A DNA stretch of 64,000 nt from Vibrio gazogenes. GTDB lineage: Bacteria > Pseudomonadota > Gammaproteobacteria > Enterobacterales > Vibrionaceae. Below are positions 26,172 through 35,223 of this stretch, in pieces. Made by a program: the position numbers and the translations under genes. A model generated the notes under the pieces. The model did no database searches. It was not told the origin of the DNA and saw nothing but the letters and a program-made list of their open reading frames with translations. The stretch lies in NCBI RefSeq assembly GCF_002196515.1, contig NZ_CP018836.1:806001-870000 (forward strand), read 5' to 3'. Numbering within the stretch: the first letter of the stretch is position 1; each line of letters opens with the position of its first letter.

Positions 26172-27746
26172 TCAACCACACATCTGTTTTTGTAACTGCT
26201 CTACTGGTAAGTTTCGATCCATATTATTCAGGCTCTGTCTCACAGCCTCAGTATAATTTGGATGGCTACCAGTATGCCTTGGAAGACCACTTACTATGCC
26301 TTCCGGTTTAGCTTTGGTTGCCGGTAAAAACAAACCATTAGAAGCATCATCTAAATCGATACCCACTTTCTTTAATATCGGATGACTTTTTAACTCCGAA
26401 GGAATTAGATGTTGAGCCTGATAACCCGCCCATGAATCAGAGCGATTCCGACCCATAGCCTCATTGAGGTTTTTCCCTAGCTTTGTCGAACTACCGCCAG
26501 TTACTTGTCCAGGTGTTCCAGAAAGCAACCGCTCAGTGTTTGGAACAACACTTCCACCCTGCGTCGTACCCTCAGCCAGCACCGTCCCCGCACCAGCTTC
26601 CGCCGAGGCTGAAGAGCCCATACTCGCCAAACTACCATGATTATCACCAACTGTCTTCTCAATCACCCCCTGCGCACTTGACTGCCCGGCAAACTCACCC
26701 TCAACAACCGCTGACCCATTGCCCCCGGTATATTTCGGTAATGACGTATTATCAATCACCGGAAGCGCACCCTTGACGGTCTTCGTAACCTTGCCAATCG
26801 CTTCAACGGCTTTGGTCGCGGCCGCTTCTCCGCCCAGACCTAACGCGATATTGGTCAGCATCTCACCAACATGCTTCGCTCCCACCTGCTGAGCTTCTTC
26901 ATTTTTGCCCATCATCCGCAGGGCCAGCATCTCTCCCGTATCCCGCTGGTTATCCGTCAGCATCTGCGTATATGCTTTCGCCATCGCTTTGCCAAATAAT
27001 ACCGGGTGTGAAGCCGCAAACGCTGCAACTTCCGGTAACTGTTTCACGGCATCAACCATGTCATCGAGGCTTTGGGTCGCGCCCGCTTTCATCGCGGATA
27101 ACTGCTCTGCCGTCAGCTTGCCCTGATAGGTATCTGCCACCGCAACTTCAAGGTTCTGCTTGTAGAAGTTCAGATATTCTGGATTGCGTGCCACCGGTCC
27201 GGCAGCCTCACTCTGCGGATAACCGCCCGGATTGTTGACCTCAACACCACTGGTCAGGTTTTCACTGAACAGACTGGTGTCCTTGTACACATCCGATTCA
27301 GGGTCTTCGCTGAACCAGTTCGCCACCACATCATCATCTTTGAGCAGCTCTTTACCCTGCGCTTCAGCAAACCCATCCAATAGCTCGTTTGCCGCCGCAA
27401 CATCATCGCCAATACTGGCATCATCCAGTTGGTAGACTTCAGACCATTTCTCATCCACCCGGCCTGCGGCAACTTGTGCTAAAAGTTTTTCAGCCTTGTC
27501 ACTCGACATCCCGGTCTTCTGCGCCAGTTGGTCTGACAGCGAGTGAATCGCAGCCACCTCTTTCGGGTGTAACTGACGATACACCACATTCGCATCACCT
27601 ACCTGATTGGCCGATGCGGTGCCCTGCGCCACTATCGAACTGTTTTGTAGGCTGCTGGCAAACGTCTCTGAATAGCTCGAATAGTTGTCACTGCTGTACA
27701 ACTGTCCCAGACGCCGGGCATACTGCTCACCCATCGCTTCGTTCAT
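26172..27746 (-). CDS. Orphan CdiA segment with AHH-type nuclease toxin
   Basis: Shared pre-toxin backbone (NEAMGEQYARRLGQLYSS to LPKYTGGNG and GQSSAQGVI), then a toxin ending YQAQHLIPSELKSHPILKK, GIDLDDASNGLFLP, LPRHTGSHPNYTEAV: the AHH/HNH-endonuclease VII pattern with Q at the first His of AHH. Relative to 8488-10266, a 25-bp deletion between CTGCCGTCCC direct repeats (near 27770) throws the upstream B-block reading frame out, so the segment begins at an internal ATG. Confidence 0.75.
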   Translation of the reverse strand: MNEAMGEQYARRLGQLYSSDNYSSYSETFASSLQNSSIVAQGTASANQVGDANVVYRQLHPKEVAAIHSLSDQLAQKTGMSSDKAEKLLAQVAAGRVDEKWSEVYQLDDASIGDDVAAANELLDGFAEAQGKELLKDDDVVANWFSEDPESDVYKDTSLFSENLTSGVEVNNPGGYPQSEAAGPVARNPEYLNFYKQNLEVAVADTYQGKLTAEQLSAMKAGATQSLDDMVDAVKQLPEVAAFAASHPVLFGKAMAKAYTQMLTDNQRDTGEMLALRMMGKNEEAQQVGAKHVGEMLTNIALGLGGEAAATKAVEAIGKVTKTVKGALPVIDNTSLPKYTGGNGSAVVEGEFAGQSSAQGVIEKTVGDNHGSLASMGSSASAEAGAGTVLAEGTTQGGSVVPNTERLLSGTPGQVTGGSSTKLGKNLNEAMGRNRSDSWAGYQAQHLIPSELKSHPILKKVGIDLDDASNGLFLPATKAKPEGIVSGLPRHTGSHPNYTEAVRQSLNNMDRNLPVEQLQKQMCG

Positions 27747-27810
27747 CGAAGTCCGCTCCGTCTCAGACCCTGCCGTCCCAGCTCCTGACCAATGGCCGTA
27801 TTAATGATGC

Positions 27811-28178
27811 TGTGGTTTGGGACGCAATAACATTCATCAATTTCAATGGCATTTTCGACAGCGCCCCAGAGACTTTTGCCCAGCAGCAAAAGTCCCCAAA
27901 AGTGCCTTGGGTTTGAGTTCAGCGCGTGTAATCAGGGTCGGATTGATTCGCATCCTGCTCAGGCAATTCTGAAAAATCTTCCATGATTTTTCACCCTGAG
28001 AGCATCGATCAATTTGGCTTTAAAAATGTTTCTCTCAATTCAAATCAGCCACCAAACCAAGAAAACCATTCCGGGAGAATGGTTAGGCTTTTCAGAGCAT
28101 GGATGCGCTTAAAAGCCGACTCATCCCATACCTGGATTTATAAAAATGGGTGCGACACCAGAATAATGAACAACCTCT
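27811..28178. repeat. Head region D fused straight to tail block (no MNT-HEPN)
   Basis: B-block from about 27813, then the AACCATTC/GAATGGTT hairpin, but after GGTTAGGCTTTTC the leader breaks into AGAGCATGGATGCGC and within 50 bp the tail block (CCCATACCTGGATTTATAAA) begins. The whole MNT-HEPN gene is absent. The same joint occurs at 58320-58430. Confidence 0.65.
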
Positions 28179-28616
28179 TCAGGAACCGTATTTATCGACG
28201 CATTTCTTCCACTCTTCCTCTGGTATATATTTTTCTTCTACTTCTTCCAAACTCAATTCACTGACCCGTTTCATAAACAAGCCTGACCAGGAATCATCTT
28301 CTGGTATATACGCAAAGTCCATCTTAAATTTACCAGCTTCTGTCAATGTCGCTTTAAAATGTGTCCAAGGTTCTCTATCAAAAGGTGGTAGTCTCTGAAG
28401 TTTCTGAGTTAAACAATAAATTTTATCGCAAAATTCATTAGGATAATTATCAAAATCAAAGCATTGAACTAAACCATTGCTATCTATCCACTCTGGTCCT
28501 ATCTGATAAGTATCAGGATAAATCATCCCTATACAATAAATAGATGAAGCATTCTCTGGCATTATTGACCAAAGAGCTTTGCCTATATGTTGATATATCT
28601 TTTGATCATCAGTCAT
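28179..28616 (-). CDS. YezG-family immunity protein (no toxin of its own here)
   Basis: 145 residues, DUF600/YezG-like: QKIYQHIGKALWSIMPE, EPWTHFKATLTEAGKFKMDF, Y...EEWKKCVDKYG. YezG-type proteins protect against YeeF-type DNA/RNA non-specific nucleases. Overlaps the end of the preceding immunity gene by 8 bp, so it is an extra immunity gene in tandem. Its C-terminal half is nearly identical to the genes at 53954 and 60579 while the N-terminal halves differ. Confidence 0.75.
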   Translation of the reverse strand: MTDDQKIYQHIGKALWSIMPENASSIYCIGMIYPDTYQIGPEWIDSNGLVQCFDFDNYPNEFCDKIYCLTQKLQRLPPFDREPWTHFKATLTEAGKFKMDFAYIPEDDSWSGLFMKRVSELSLEEVEEKYIPEEEWKKCVDKYGS

Positions 28617-28986
28617 TGTTCACCTGTTTTGAGTAGTGGTTACGTATGACTGTTGCATTATATATGAGAGATTTCATCTCTTCGTATCTATCTATATGTG
28701 ATTCTAAAAATTTACTACATGCAGTAATTAAGAAAGAATAAAAATACTCATGAGATACTATTGTACAGTCATCCATAAAACGAATGCATACTCCATCAAA
28801 TGGTGGTTGCTCCTCTTCATCTAATGTTTCAAAATCACACGAAAAATATTCATTTCCATACCCAATTTTATTCAAAAGCTTCTTAATCACTGATGGAAAT
28901 TGGTTACCATTAATCGAGTTAAAATACCACATCAATATGCTATCTTGATCACCATTATTTGGTTCATTAAAAAGATGAACGTCCAT
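28609..28986 (-). CDS. Immunity-type protein for the 28990 toxin
   Basis: 125 residues (MDVHLFNEPNNGDQDSILMW...), soluble. Starts 3 bp after the toxin stop, and the gene after it overlaps it: a three-gene run toxin-immunity-immunity. Family not recognised. Confidence 0.6.
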   Translation of the reverse strand: MDVHLFNEPNNGDQDSILMWYFNSINGNQFPSVIKKLLNKIGYGNEYFSCDFETLDEEEQPPFDGVCIRFMDDCTIVSHEYFYSFLITACSKFLESHIDRYEEMKSLIYNATVIRNHYSKQVNND

Positions 28987-28989
28987 AAA

Positions 28990-29697
28990 TTATTCTCCAT
29001 TTATCTGTGGATGGAAGTTGACCACTTTACCATCACGAACATAAACTCTAAATTTTATACCATCAACAACTTTATTGAAATATGCCGAACCACTCACTAA
29101 CTCATCCGGTGTAAGTTGATTTGATGCCTGCCGCCCAAGAGCATATATCCTCTCATCAGAAAAATATTTTGGATCATAGATAGTTTTCTCATAATATTTA
29201 TCTTTATAACCAGTAATGTTACCAGCCCTATCTTTAGAAGGAATTTGGTAAGTTATTTTTTTGATACCCAGAATTTCCGGATCAACAACTTCATCAACTA
29301 TCTTTAATCCTTTTTCTTGAACAATTTGATCAAAAACGTTTTGATTGTGCCCTCCTATAACACCTTTCGTTTGACGAAAGCCATCTACACTTGAAATATG
29401 ATTCTTAATATTCGATGAAAATTCAATATGGCTATCAGCATAATTAAAAGTGGTTGTACCAAACTCACCTTCAACAACCGCTGACCCATTGCCCCCGGTA
29501 TATTTCGGTAATGACGTATTATCAATCACCGGAAGCGCACCCTTGACTGTCTTTGTGACCTTGCCTATCGCTTCAACGGCTTTGGTCGCGGCCGCTTCTC
29601 CGCCCAGACCTAACACGATATTGGTCAGCATCTCACCAACATGCTTCGCTCCCACCTGCTGAGCTTCTTCATTTTTGCCCATCATCCGCAGGGCCAC
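28990..29697 (-). CDS. Truncated CdiA segment with BECR-like tRNase-type toxin
   Basis: Begins at ALRMMGKNEEAQQVG of the pre-toxin, where it is fused to MNT-HEPN DNA. The toxin part has GGHNQNVFDQIVQEKG, EKTIYDPKYFSDERIYALGRQA and VYVRDGKVVNFHP. The KT-x-YDP plus NFHP pattern is like CdiA C-terminal RNases of the barnase/EndoU/colicin/RelE superfamily, but I cannot name the exact family. An almost identical copy with a frameshift is at 59243. Confidence 0.6.
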   Translation of the reverse strand: MALRMMGKNEEAQQVGAKHVGEMLTNIVLGLGGEAAATKAVEAIGKVTKTVKGALPVIDNTSLPKYTGGNGSAVVEGEFGTTTFNYADSHIEFSSNIKNHISSVDGFRQTKGVIGGHNQNVFDQIVQEKGLKIVDEVVDPEILGIKKITYQIPSKDRAGNITGYKDKYYEKTIYDPKYFSDERIYALGRQASNQLTPDELVSGSAYFNKVVDGIKFRVYVRDGKVVNFHPQINGE

Positions 29698-30224
29698 AGC
29701 AAGGGCATTATTTCTTCAAAGATATCCGCGAAGAAGGGATTGAACTGTTTGCCGCCACACCCAAACCATTGGCCGAGCCGGGGGATTTAACCGAAGCAGA
29801 AAAGCAGGAAATTGCCCGTAAGCATTATGAACAGTGGTTTGAAAGTGCAGAACAGCTCTTTGTATTCTTTCAAGATGGAATGAAGAGGCAATGGTTGAAG
29901 CAATCAGCTTTTCTCCTACATCAATCGACGGAACGTTTTTTCGCCTGCACGCTACTCACCTGCACCAATTATTTACCTAAATCCCACAATATCGAAAAAC
30001 TGGGCAAACTATGCGCCCAAATCGATGCTGAATTTGCGACGATTTTCCCGCTCGACAACAAATTCCACCGCCGCTGCTTCCGCCGCCTGCAACGCGCCTA
30101 TATCGAAGCCCGCTATTCGGAGCATTACGAGATTACCGTGGAAGAATTGGCATATCTGGAGGGTGAGGTGCAAAAGCTGAAAGGGTTGGTGGAGCGGGTT
30201 TGTTTGGGGTGGATGCAGAGCTGA
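29698..30224 (+). pseudogene. MNT-HEPN 5'-truncated copy (version d)
   Basis: Starts inside codon ~118 (QQGHYFFKDIREEGIEL), so the nucleotidyltransferase core is gone but the whole HEPN part is open. An ATG-less frame; the first start-like codon is at 29769. Patch begins ESAEQLFVFFQDG. The joint (CGCAGGGCCA|CAGCAAGGGCAT) is shared with 46281, 53326 and 59950. Confidence 0.75.
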
Positions 30225-30247
30225 AACCTGACGTGGTCTCAGCTCTG
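30216..30247. terminator. CAGAGCTGA hairpin
   Basis: 9-bp stem CAGAGCTGA/TCAGCTCTG overlapping the MNT-HEPN stop, followed by the complete tail block (to about 30325). Confidence 0.6.
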
Positions 30248-30374
30248 CATCCACTTTGACGGCCAACTCACCCCATATCTGGATTTATAAACATGGGCGT
30301 GATACCAGAATAATGAATAGTATCAAAATAACATCTCATATCTGATAATCGATATGAAATAGAACCGTCTCTAT

Positions 30375-30749
30375 CTATAGATACTTGTTAGAAACCAACT
30401 GCATATCTGACTTCAAAAACAATCTTTCCTCTGTACTCATATTAAGGTCGTCAAAGATGCACTCATCAAATTGCTGGTACGACTCTTTTAACTCAAGCAA
30501 CATATCATTCGTATAGTCGTCGGATTTAGATAACTCAACATTGTTAACCAACGCCAACTTATAAATTGCAGTTAGTACAATAATGTTTCCTTTAGGATCT
30601 GTCTTATTTTTAACTGAATCCAGTTCATCTAAAGTAAATGCCCAAGCTTGCCCTGCGCTAAATTGAAACTCATTTAAAGCAGAAGAGAACAAACCTTCTG
30701 CTATAGTCAAAGCGTCTCTATAGGTTAATCTTTTATTTCTGTTATTCAT
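30375..30749 (-). CDS. Immunity-type protein (copy 1), toxin lost
   Basis: 124 residues (RLTYRDALTIAEGLFSSALNEF..., TEERLFLKSDMQLVSNKYL). ATG overlaps the stop of a deaminase-toxin tail (30746-30797), so it probably protected against a deaminase like that at 20627. A copy apparently identical in protein sequence is at 39208-39582. Confidence 0.55.
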   Translation of the reverse strand: MNNRNKRLTYRDALTIAEGLFSSALNEFQFSAGQAWAFTLDELDSVKNKTDPKGNIIVLTAIYKLALVNNVELSKSDDYTNDMLLELKESYQQFDECIFDDLNMSTEERLFLKSDMQLVSNKYL

Positions 30750-30797
30750 TCAACCACCGTAAAAATATTTAACTGAATATTTGGATATTTTTCTCTA
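30746..30797 (-). pseudogene. Deaminase toxin tail remnant
   Basis: AREKYPNIQLNIFTVVE then TGA; compare the end of the 20627 toxin, YPNIQLNIFLRDIE. Cut at CTAGCTTATCAGGACACAC. Duplicated at 39579-39630. Confidence 0.55.
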
Positions 30798-31242
30798 GCT
30801 TATCAGGACACACACCTTAAAGTGCGTCATATTTCGGTGCCGGAGGCTGGGAAGATAAATTGTAATTCCGTGGTTTGGGAAAACCACCCGACCAAGAAAA
30901 CCATTCACGGATGAATGGTTAGGCTTTTCCGGGCAGGACGCCCGTAAAAGCCGGTTCTGGACAACGCACGACCAAGCCCAACAAAAAAGATCTTCTGGTT
31001 ACTCTTGCATCTTGGCAAGAGTAACTGGCGCACTGGGCACCGATGCCACTGAAACCGAAAAACGGAATTGTGCGTCATGCCTCGAAGCCAAAGGCGACAA
31101 GAATCACCAGACAAATCAATAAAACCGAACCCCGTCGCATTTCCCTAGGCAACCCCACTAAAACCATGACAAACAGTGTTTTTCGCTACTCACTTCTTTT
31201 ATCCTATGCGCTATTCAATCCACACAGACCGAATATCGCTTT
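30798..31242. repeat. Head region E: single leader
   Basis: From the AGGACACACACC joint to MNT-HEPN. The third stem differs here: GGTTACTCTTGCATC with GCAAGAGTAACTGG replaces GTTCGTCTTTC/GAAAGATGAAC, and pairing is fully kept although most bases changed. The upstream small frame ends in ATGA at the MNT-HEPN start. Confidence 0.6.
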
Positions 31243-32121
31243 ATGAAAACATCCCTCGACCATTTGCCCGAATCCAAACAACAGGAGCTTGCCACCATAT
31301 CGACCATTCTGCGCGATACGCTGGACGACTATCTTCAGGGCAAAACAGCGAGTAAAAGCGAGTTTCGCATCTTAAAAATCATCCTGTTCGGCAGCCATGC
31401 CAAAGGCAGTTGGGTCAACGATCCGGTCAACGGCTATATCAGCGATTACGATATTCTGGTGATTGTGAACAAAGCCGCACTGGTTGAAGAAGATGTCGTC
31501 TGGCAACGCGCCAAAGAGCAGATCGACCGAAAAGTCACTTCCGCACCGCTGGGATTGATTGTCCATGATTTGCAGGAAGTGAACGAACGGCTACAGCAAG
31601 GGCATTATTTCTTCAAAGATATCCGCGAAGAAGGGATTGAGCTGTTTGCCGCCACACCCAAACCATTGGCCGAGCCGGGGGATTTAACCGAGCAAGAAAA
31701 GCAAGAAATTGCCCGTAAGCATTATGAACAGTGGTTCAAAAGCGCCAATGGTTTCTTTGATCATTTCCAGTTCAGTTTAGAAAAAGGGGATGAGAAAATT
31801 TCTGCATTCATGCTTCATCAAGTCACAGAAAGACTCTTTGCCTGTACCCTACTCACCTGCACCAATTATTTACCCAAGTCCCACAACATCGAAAAACTGG
31901 GCAAACTATGCGCCCAAATCGATGCTGAATTTGCAACCATTTTCCCGCTCGACAACAAATTCCACCGCCGCTGCTTCCGTCGCCTGCAACGCGCCTATAT
32001 CGAAGCCCGCTATTCGGAGCATTATGAGATCACCGTGGAAGAACTGACTTATTTGGAGGGTGAGGTGCAAAAGCTGAAGGGATTGGTGGAACAGGTTTGT
32101 TTGGGGCGGGTGCAGAGCTGA
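31243..32121 (+). CDS. MNT-HEPN fusion protein, copy 5 (version a)
   Basis: 292 residues; patch KSANGFFDHFQFS as in copy 1, but flanking substitutions (DLTEQEKQEI, VEQVCLGRVQS) differ from copy 1, so the patch has moved relative to its flanks or the flanks have. Upstream frame is closed, which supports ATG 31243 as the true start for the family. Confidence 0.8.
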   Translation: MKTSLDHLPESKQQELATISTILRDTLDDYLQGKTASKSEFRILKIILFGSHAKGSWVNDPVNGYISDYDILVIVNKAALVEEDVVWQRAKEQIDRKVTSAPLGLIVHDLQEVNERLQQGHYFFKDIREEGIELFAATPKPLAEPGDLTEQEKQEIARKHYEQWFKSANGFFDHFQFSLEKGDEKISAFMLHQVTERLFACTLLTCTNYLPKSHNIEKLGKLCAQIDAEFATIFPLDNKFHRRCFRRLQRAYIEARYSEHYEITVEELTYLEGEVQKLKGLVEQVCLGRVQS

Positions 32122-32229
32122 AACCTGACGTGGTCTCAGCTTTGCATCCACTTTCAAGGATGGTTCACCCATATATCTAGATTTATAAATATGGACGTGG
32201 CACAGAATAATGAACAGTCTCCATAATAT

Positions 32230-32484
32230 CTATGTGTATTTCCGATGTAGGCTCTCTACATCTAATTTTCCAGATTTAATCAGCAAAAAATCATCTTCCG
32301 AAATCTGAACCACATCAAATTTGGTAGCGAAATGCCCTGTGTCATACTCATAAAAATATTTACCTCCATCATTCCAAACTCTCCAATAATTACCAATAAC
32401 TTCATCATCAGAGACAGAGACCGAACGTTTATGCTCCTTAGGGTCAAAGGTTTTCCCTACCTCAATGTAACGTGAATTTTTCAT
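32230..32484 (-). CDS. Immunity-type protein for the 32498 toxin
   Basis: 84 residues (SRYIEVGKTFDPKEHKRSVS, YFYEYDTGHFATKFDVVQIS). Starts 13 bp after the toxin stop. Family not recognised. Confidence 0.55.
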   Translation of the reverse strand: MKNSRYIEVGKTFDPKEHKRSVSVSDDEVIGNYWRVWNDGGKYFYEYDTGHFATKFDVVQISEDDFLLIKSGKLDVESLHRKYT

Positions 32485-32497
32485 AATATAATATCCT

Positions 32498-34231
32498 TCA
32501 TTTTATTGAAATTTCAGTAAAAGGAGAGTCTGAGAGATCAATTATAGCTTCTGGGACACCTCCATTTGTGTATCCACCAGGAATCCATTGACCATTGGCA
32601 CCAGCTTCATTGCCTGATGGTATATGAATATTTTTAATATCTTCTGGCTTAATGTACACAGCCATTGTGTCCCCATTTCCTAAGTAACCTTGATCTAATC
32701 CAAGTTTTTTCTCAATCGAACGTAAATTACCATTAGAATCTTTCACAATCCGATCAAATTCTTTTTTAGGCAAGACAAATGCTTCTGATGTCCCAGCTGT
32801 TCCATACTGTTCAACTTTCTCTCTCGATGTAAATCGAATAGCTCCTTCGTCAAAAGTTGATAAGTGGGCCTCTATTTGAGCATCTGTTAAATAAGTTGTA
32901 GGGGCAGGACGACTCCCGTGAGGAATATTAACTATTTCATCATAGACCCTATCAACACTCCATCCATCTTTAAATGTCAGTTTGTTGTCTGATACATAGT
33001 TACCAAAATCAATACGGTTTGAAATTGTAGAATTTAGTGGTAATACCCCAAATTCAGTGTCAACATCAGAAAGGTTCCTGTTATGAGTTGGTGCCACACC
33101 TGACCCGTTGCCTCCGGTATATTTCGGTAATGACGTATTATCAATCACCGGAAGCGCACCCTTGACTGTCTTTGTGACCTTGCCAATCGCTTCAACGGCT
33201 TTGGTCGCGGCCGCTTCTCCGCCCAGACCTAACGCGATATTGGTCAGCATCTCACCCGTATCCCGCTGGTTATCCGTCAGCATCTGCGTATATGCTTTCG
33301 CCATCGCTTTGCCAAATAATACCGGGTGTGAAGCCGCAAACGCTGCAACTTCCGGTAACTGTTTCACGGCATCAACCATGTCATCGAGGCTTTGGGTCGC
33401 GCCCGCTTTCATCGCGGATAGCTGCTCTGCCGTCAGCTTGCCCTGATAGGTATCTGCCACCGCAACTTCAAGGTTCTGCTTGTAGAAGTTCAGATATTCT
33501 GGATTGCGTGCCACCGGTCCGGCAGCCTCACTCTGCGGATAACCGCCCGGATTGTTGACCTCAACCCCACTGGTCAGGTTTTCACTGAACAGACTGGTAT
33601 CCTTGTACACATCCGACTCAGGGTCTTCGCTGAACCAGTTCGCCACCACATCATCATCTTTGAGCAGCTCTTTACCCTGCGCTTCAGCAAACCCATCCAA
33701 CAGCGCGTTTGCCGCCGCAACATCATCGGCAGTACTGGCATCATCCAGTTGGTAGACTTCAGACCATTTCTCATCCACCCGGCCTGCGGCAACTTGTGCT
33801 AAAAGTTTTTCAGCCTTGTCACTCGACATCCCGGTCTTCTGCGCCAGTTGGTCTGACAGCGAGTGAATCGCAGCCACCTCTTTCGGGTGTAACTGACGAT
33901 ACACCACATTCGCATCACCTACCTGATTGGCCGATGCGGTGCCCTGCGCCACTATCGAACTGTTTTGTAGGCTGCTGGCAAACGTCTCTGAATAGCTCGA
34001 ATAGTTGTCACTGCTGTACAACTGTCCCAGACGCCGGGCATACTGTTCACCCATCGCTTCGTTCATCGAAGTCCGGTCTGCCGAATCGCTGATTCCACTC
34101 TGAACATCCTTCTGGCGTCCCAGCTCCTGACCAATGGCCGTATTAATGATGCTGTGGTTTGGGACGCAATAACATTCATCAATTTCAATGGCATTTTCGA
34201 CAGCGTCCCAGAGACTTTTGCCCAGCAGCAA
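32498..34231 (-). CDS. Orphan CdiA segment, C-terminal toxin of unknown type
   Basis: Backbone as at 8488 including the B-block-derived N-terminus, but with an in-frame 23-codon (69-bp) deletion joining DTGEML to TNIALG, between repeated AGCATCTCACC sequences. The toxin carries FDEGAIRFTSREKVEQYG, EAFVLPKKEFD, IPSGNEAGANGQWIPGG and GGVPEAIID. The SGNEAGAN...GG...PEAI pattern recalls ADP-ribosyltransferase-like toxins, but this is a weak guess. Confidence 0.6.
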   Translation of the reverse strand: MLLGKSLWDAVENAIEIDECYCVPNHSIINTAIGQELGRQKDVQSGISDSADRTSMNEAMGEQYARRLGQLYSSDNYSSYSETFASSLQNSSIVAQGTASANQVGDANVVYRQLHPKEVAAIHSLSDQLAQKTGMSSDKAEKLLAQVAAGRVDEKWSEVYQLDDASTADDVAAANALLDGFAEAQGKELLKDDDVVANWFSEDPESDVYKDTSLFSENLTSGVEVNNPGGYPQSEAAGPVARNPEYLNFYKQNLEVAVADTYQGKLTAEQLSAMKAGATQSLDDMVDAVKQLPEVAAFAASHPVLFGKAMAKAYTQMLTDNQRDTGEMLTNIALGLGGEAAATKAVEAIGKVTKTVKGALPVIDNTSLPKYTGGNGSGVAPTHNRNLSDVDTEFGVLPLNSTISNRIDFGNYVSDNKLTFKDGWSVDRVYDEIVNIPHGSRPAPTTYLTDAQIEAHLSTFDEGAIRFTSREKVEQYGTAGTSEAFVLPKKEFDRIVKDSNGNLRSIEKKLGLDQGYLGNGDTMAVYIKPEDIKNIHIPSGNEAGANGQWIPGGYTNGGVPEAIIDLSDSPFTEISIK

Positions 34232-35223
34232 AAGTCCCCAAAAGTGCCTTGAGTTTGAGTTCAGCGCGTGTAATCAGGGACGCTTTTATTCGCTCCTGCT
34301 CACGAAAATCTTAAAATTCATCCCTGAATTTTACCCTGAGATCATCGATCAATTTAGCTTCATTTATTCAGTGTTTTACTTTATTAAAATCAACCACCCA
34401 ACCAAGAAAATCATTCATGGAAGAATGATTAAGCTTTTCCGGGCAGGACGCCCGTAAAGCCGGTTCTGGACAACGCACGACCAAGCCCAACAAAAAAGAT
34501 TTTCTGGTTCGTCTTTCATCTCTGAAAGATGAACAGGCGCACAGCACACCGATGCCACTGAAACCGAAAAACGGAATTGTGCGTCAAATTTAGAAGCCGG
34601 AGGCTAGGCAAATAAAACTTTTGTGCAGGTGTTTGGGACGCAATCACATTCATCAATTTCAATGGCATTTTCGACAGCGCCCCAGAGACTTTTGCCCAGC
34701 AGCAAAAGTCCCCAAAAGTGCCTTGAGTTTGAGTTCAGCGCGTGTAATCAGGGTCGGATTGATTCGCATCCTGCTCAAGCAATCCTGAAAAATCTTCCAT
34801 GATTTTTCACCCTGAGAGCATCGCTCAATTTGGCTTTAAAAATATTTCTCTCAATTCAAATCAGCCACCAAACCAAGAAAACCATTCACGGATGAATGGT
34901 TAGGCTTTTCCGGGCAGGACGCCCGTAAAAGCTGGTTCTGGACAACGCACGACCAAGCCCAACAAAAAAAGATTTTCTGGTTCGTCTTTCATCTCTGAAA
35001 GATGAACAGGCGCACAGCACACCGATGCCTCTGAAATCGAAAAACGGAATTGTGCGTCATGCCTCGAAGCCAAAGGCGACAAGAATCACCAGACAAACCA
35101 ATAAAACCGAACCCCGTCGCATTTCCCTAGGCAACCCATCTAAAACCATGACAAACAGTGTTTTTTGCCGCTCGCTTCTTTTATCCTATGGCGATTCAAT
35201 CCACACAGACCGAATATCGCTTT
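34155..35223. repeat. Head region F: two B-blocks and two leaders
   Basis: B-block at about 34156-34395 (with a diverged end, GGGACGCTTTTATTCGCTCC, shared with 58070-58300), leader, second B-block at about 34631-34865, second leader, then MNT-HEPN. Same doubled layout as head A. Confidence 0.6.
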
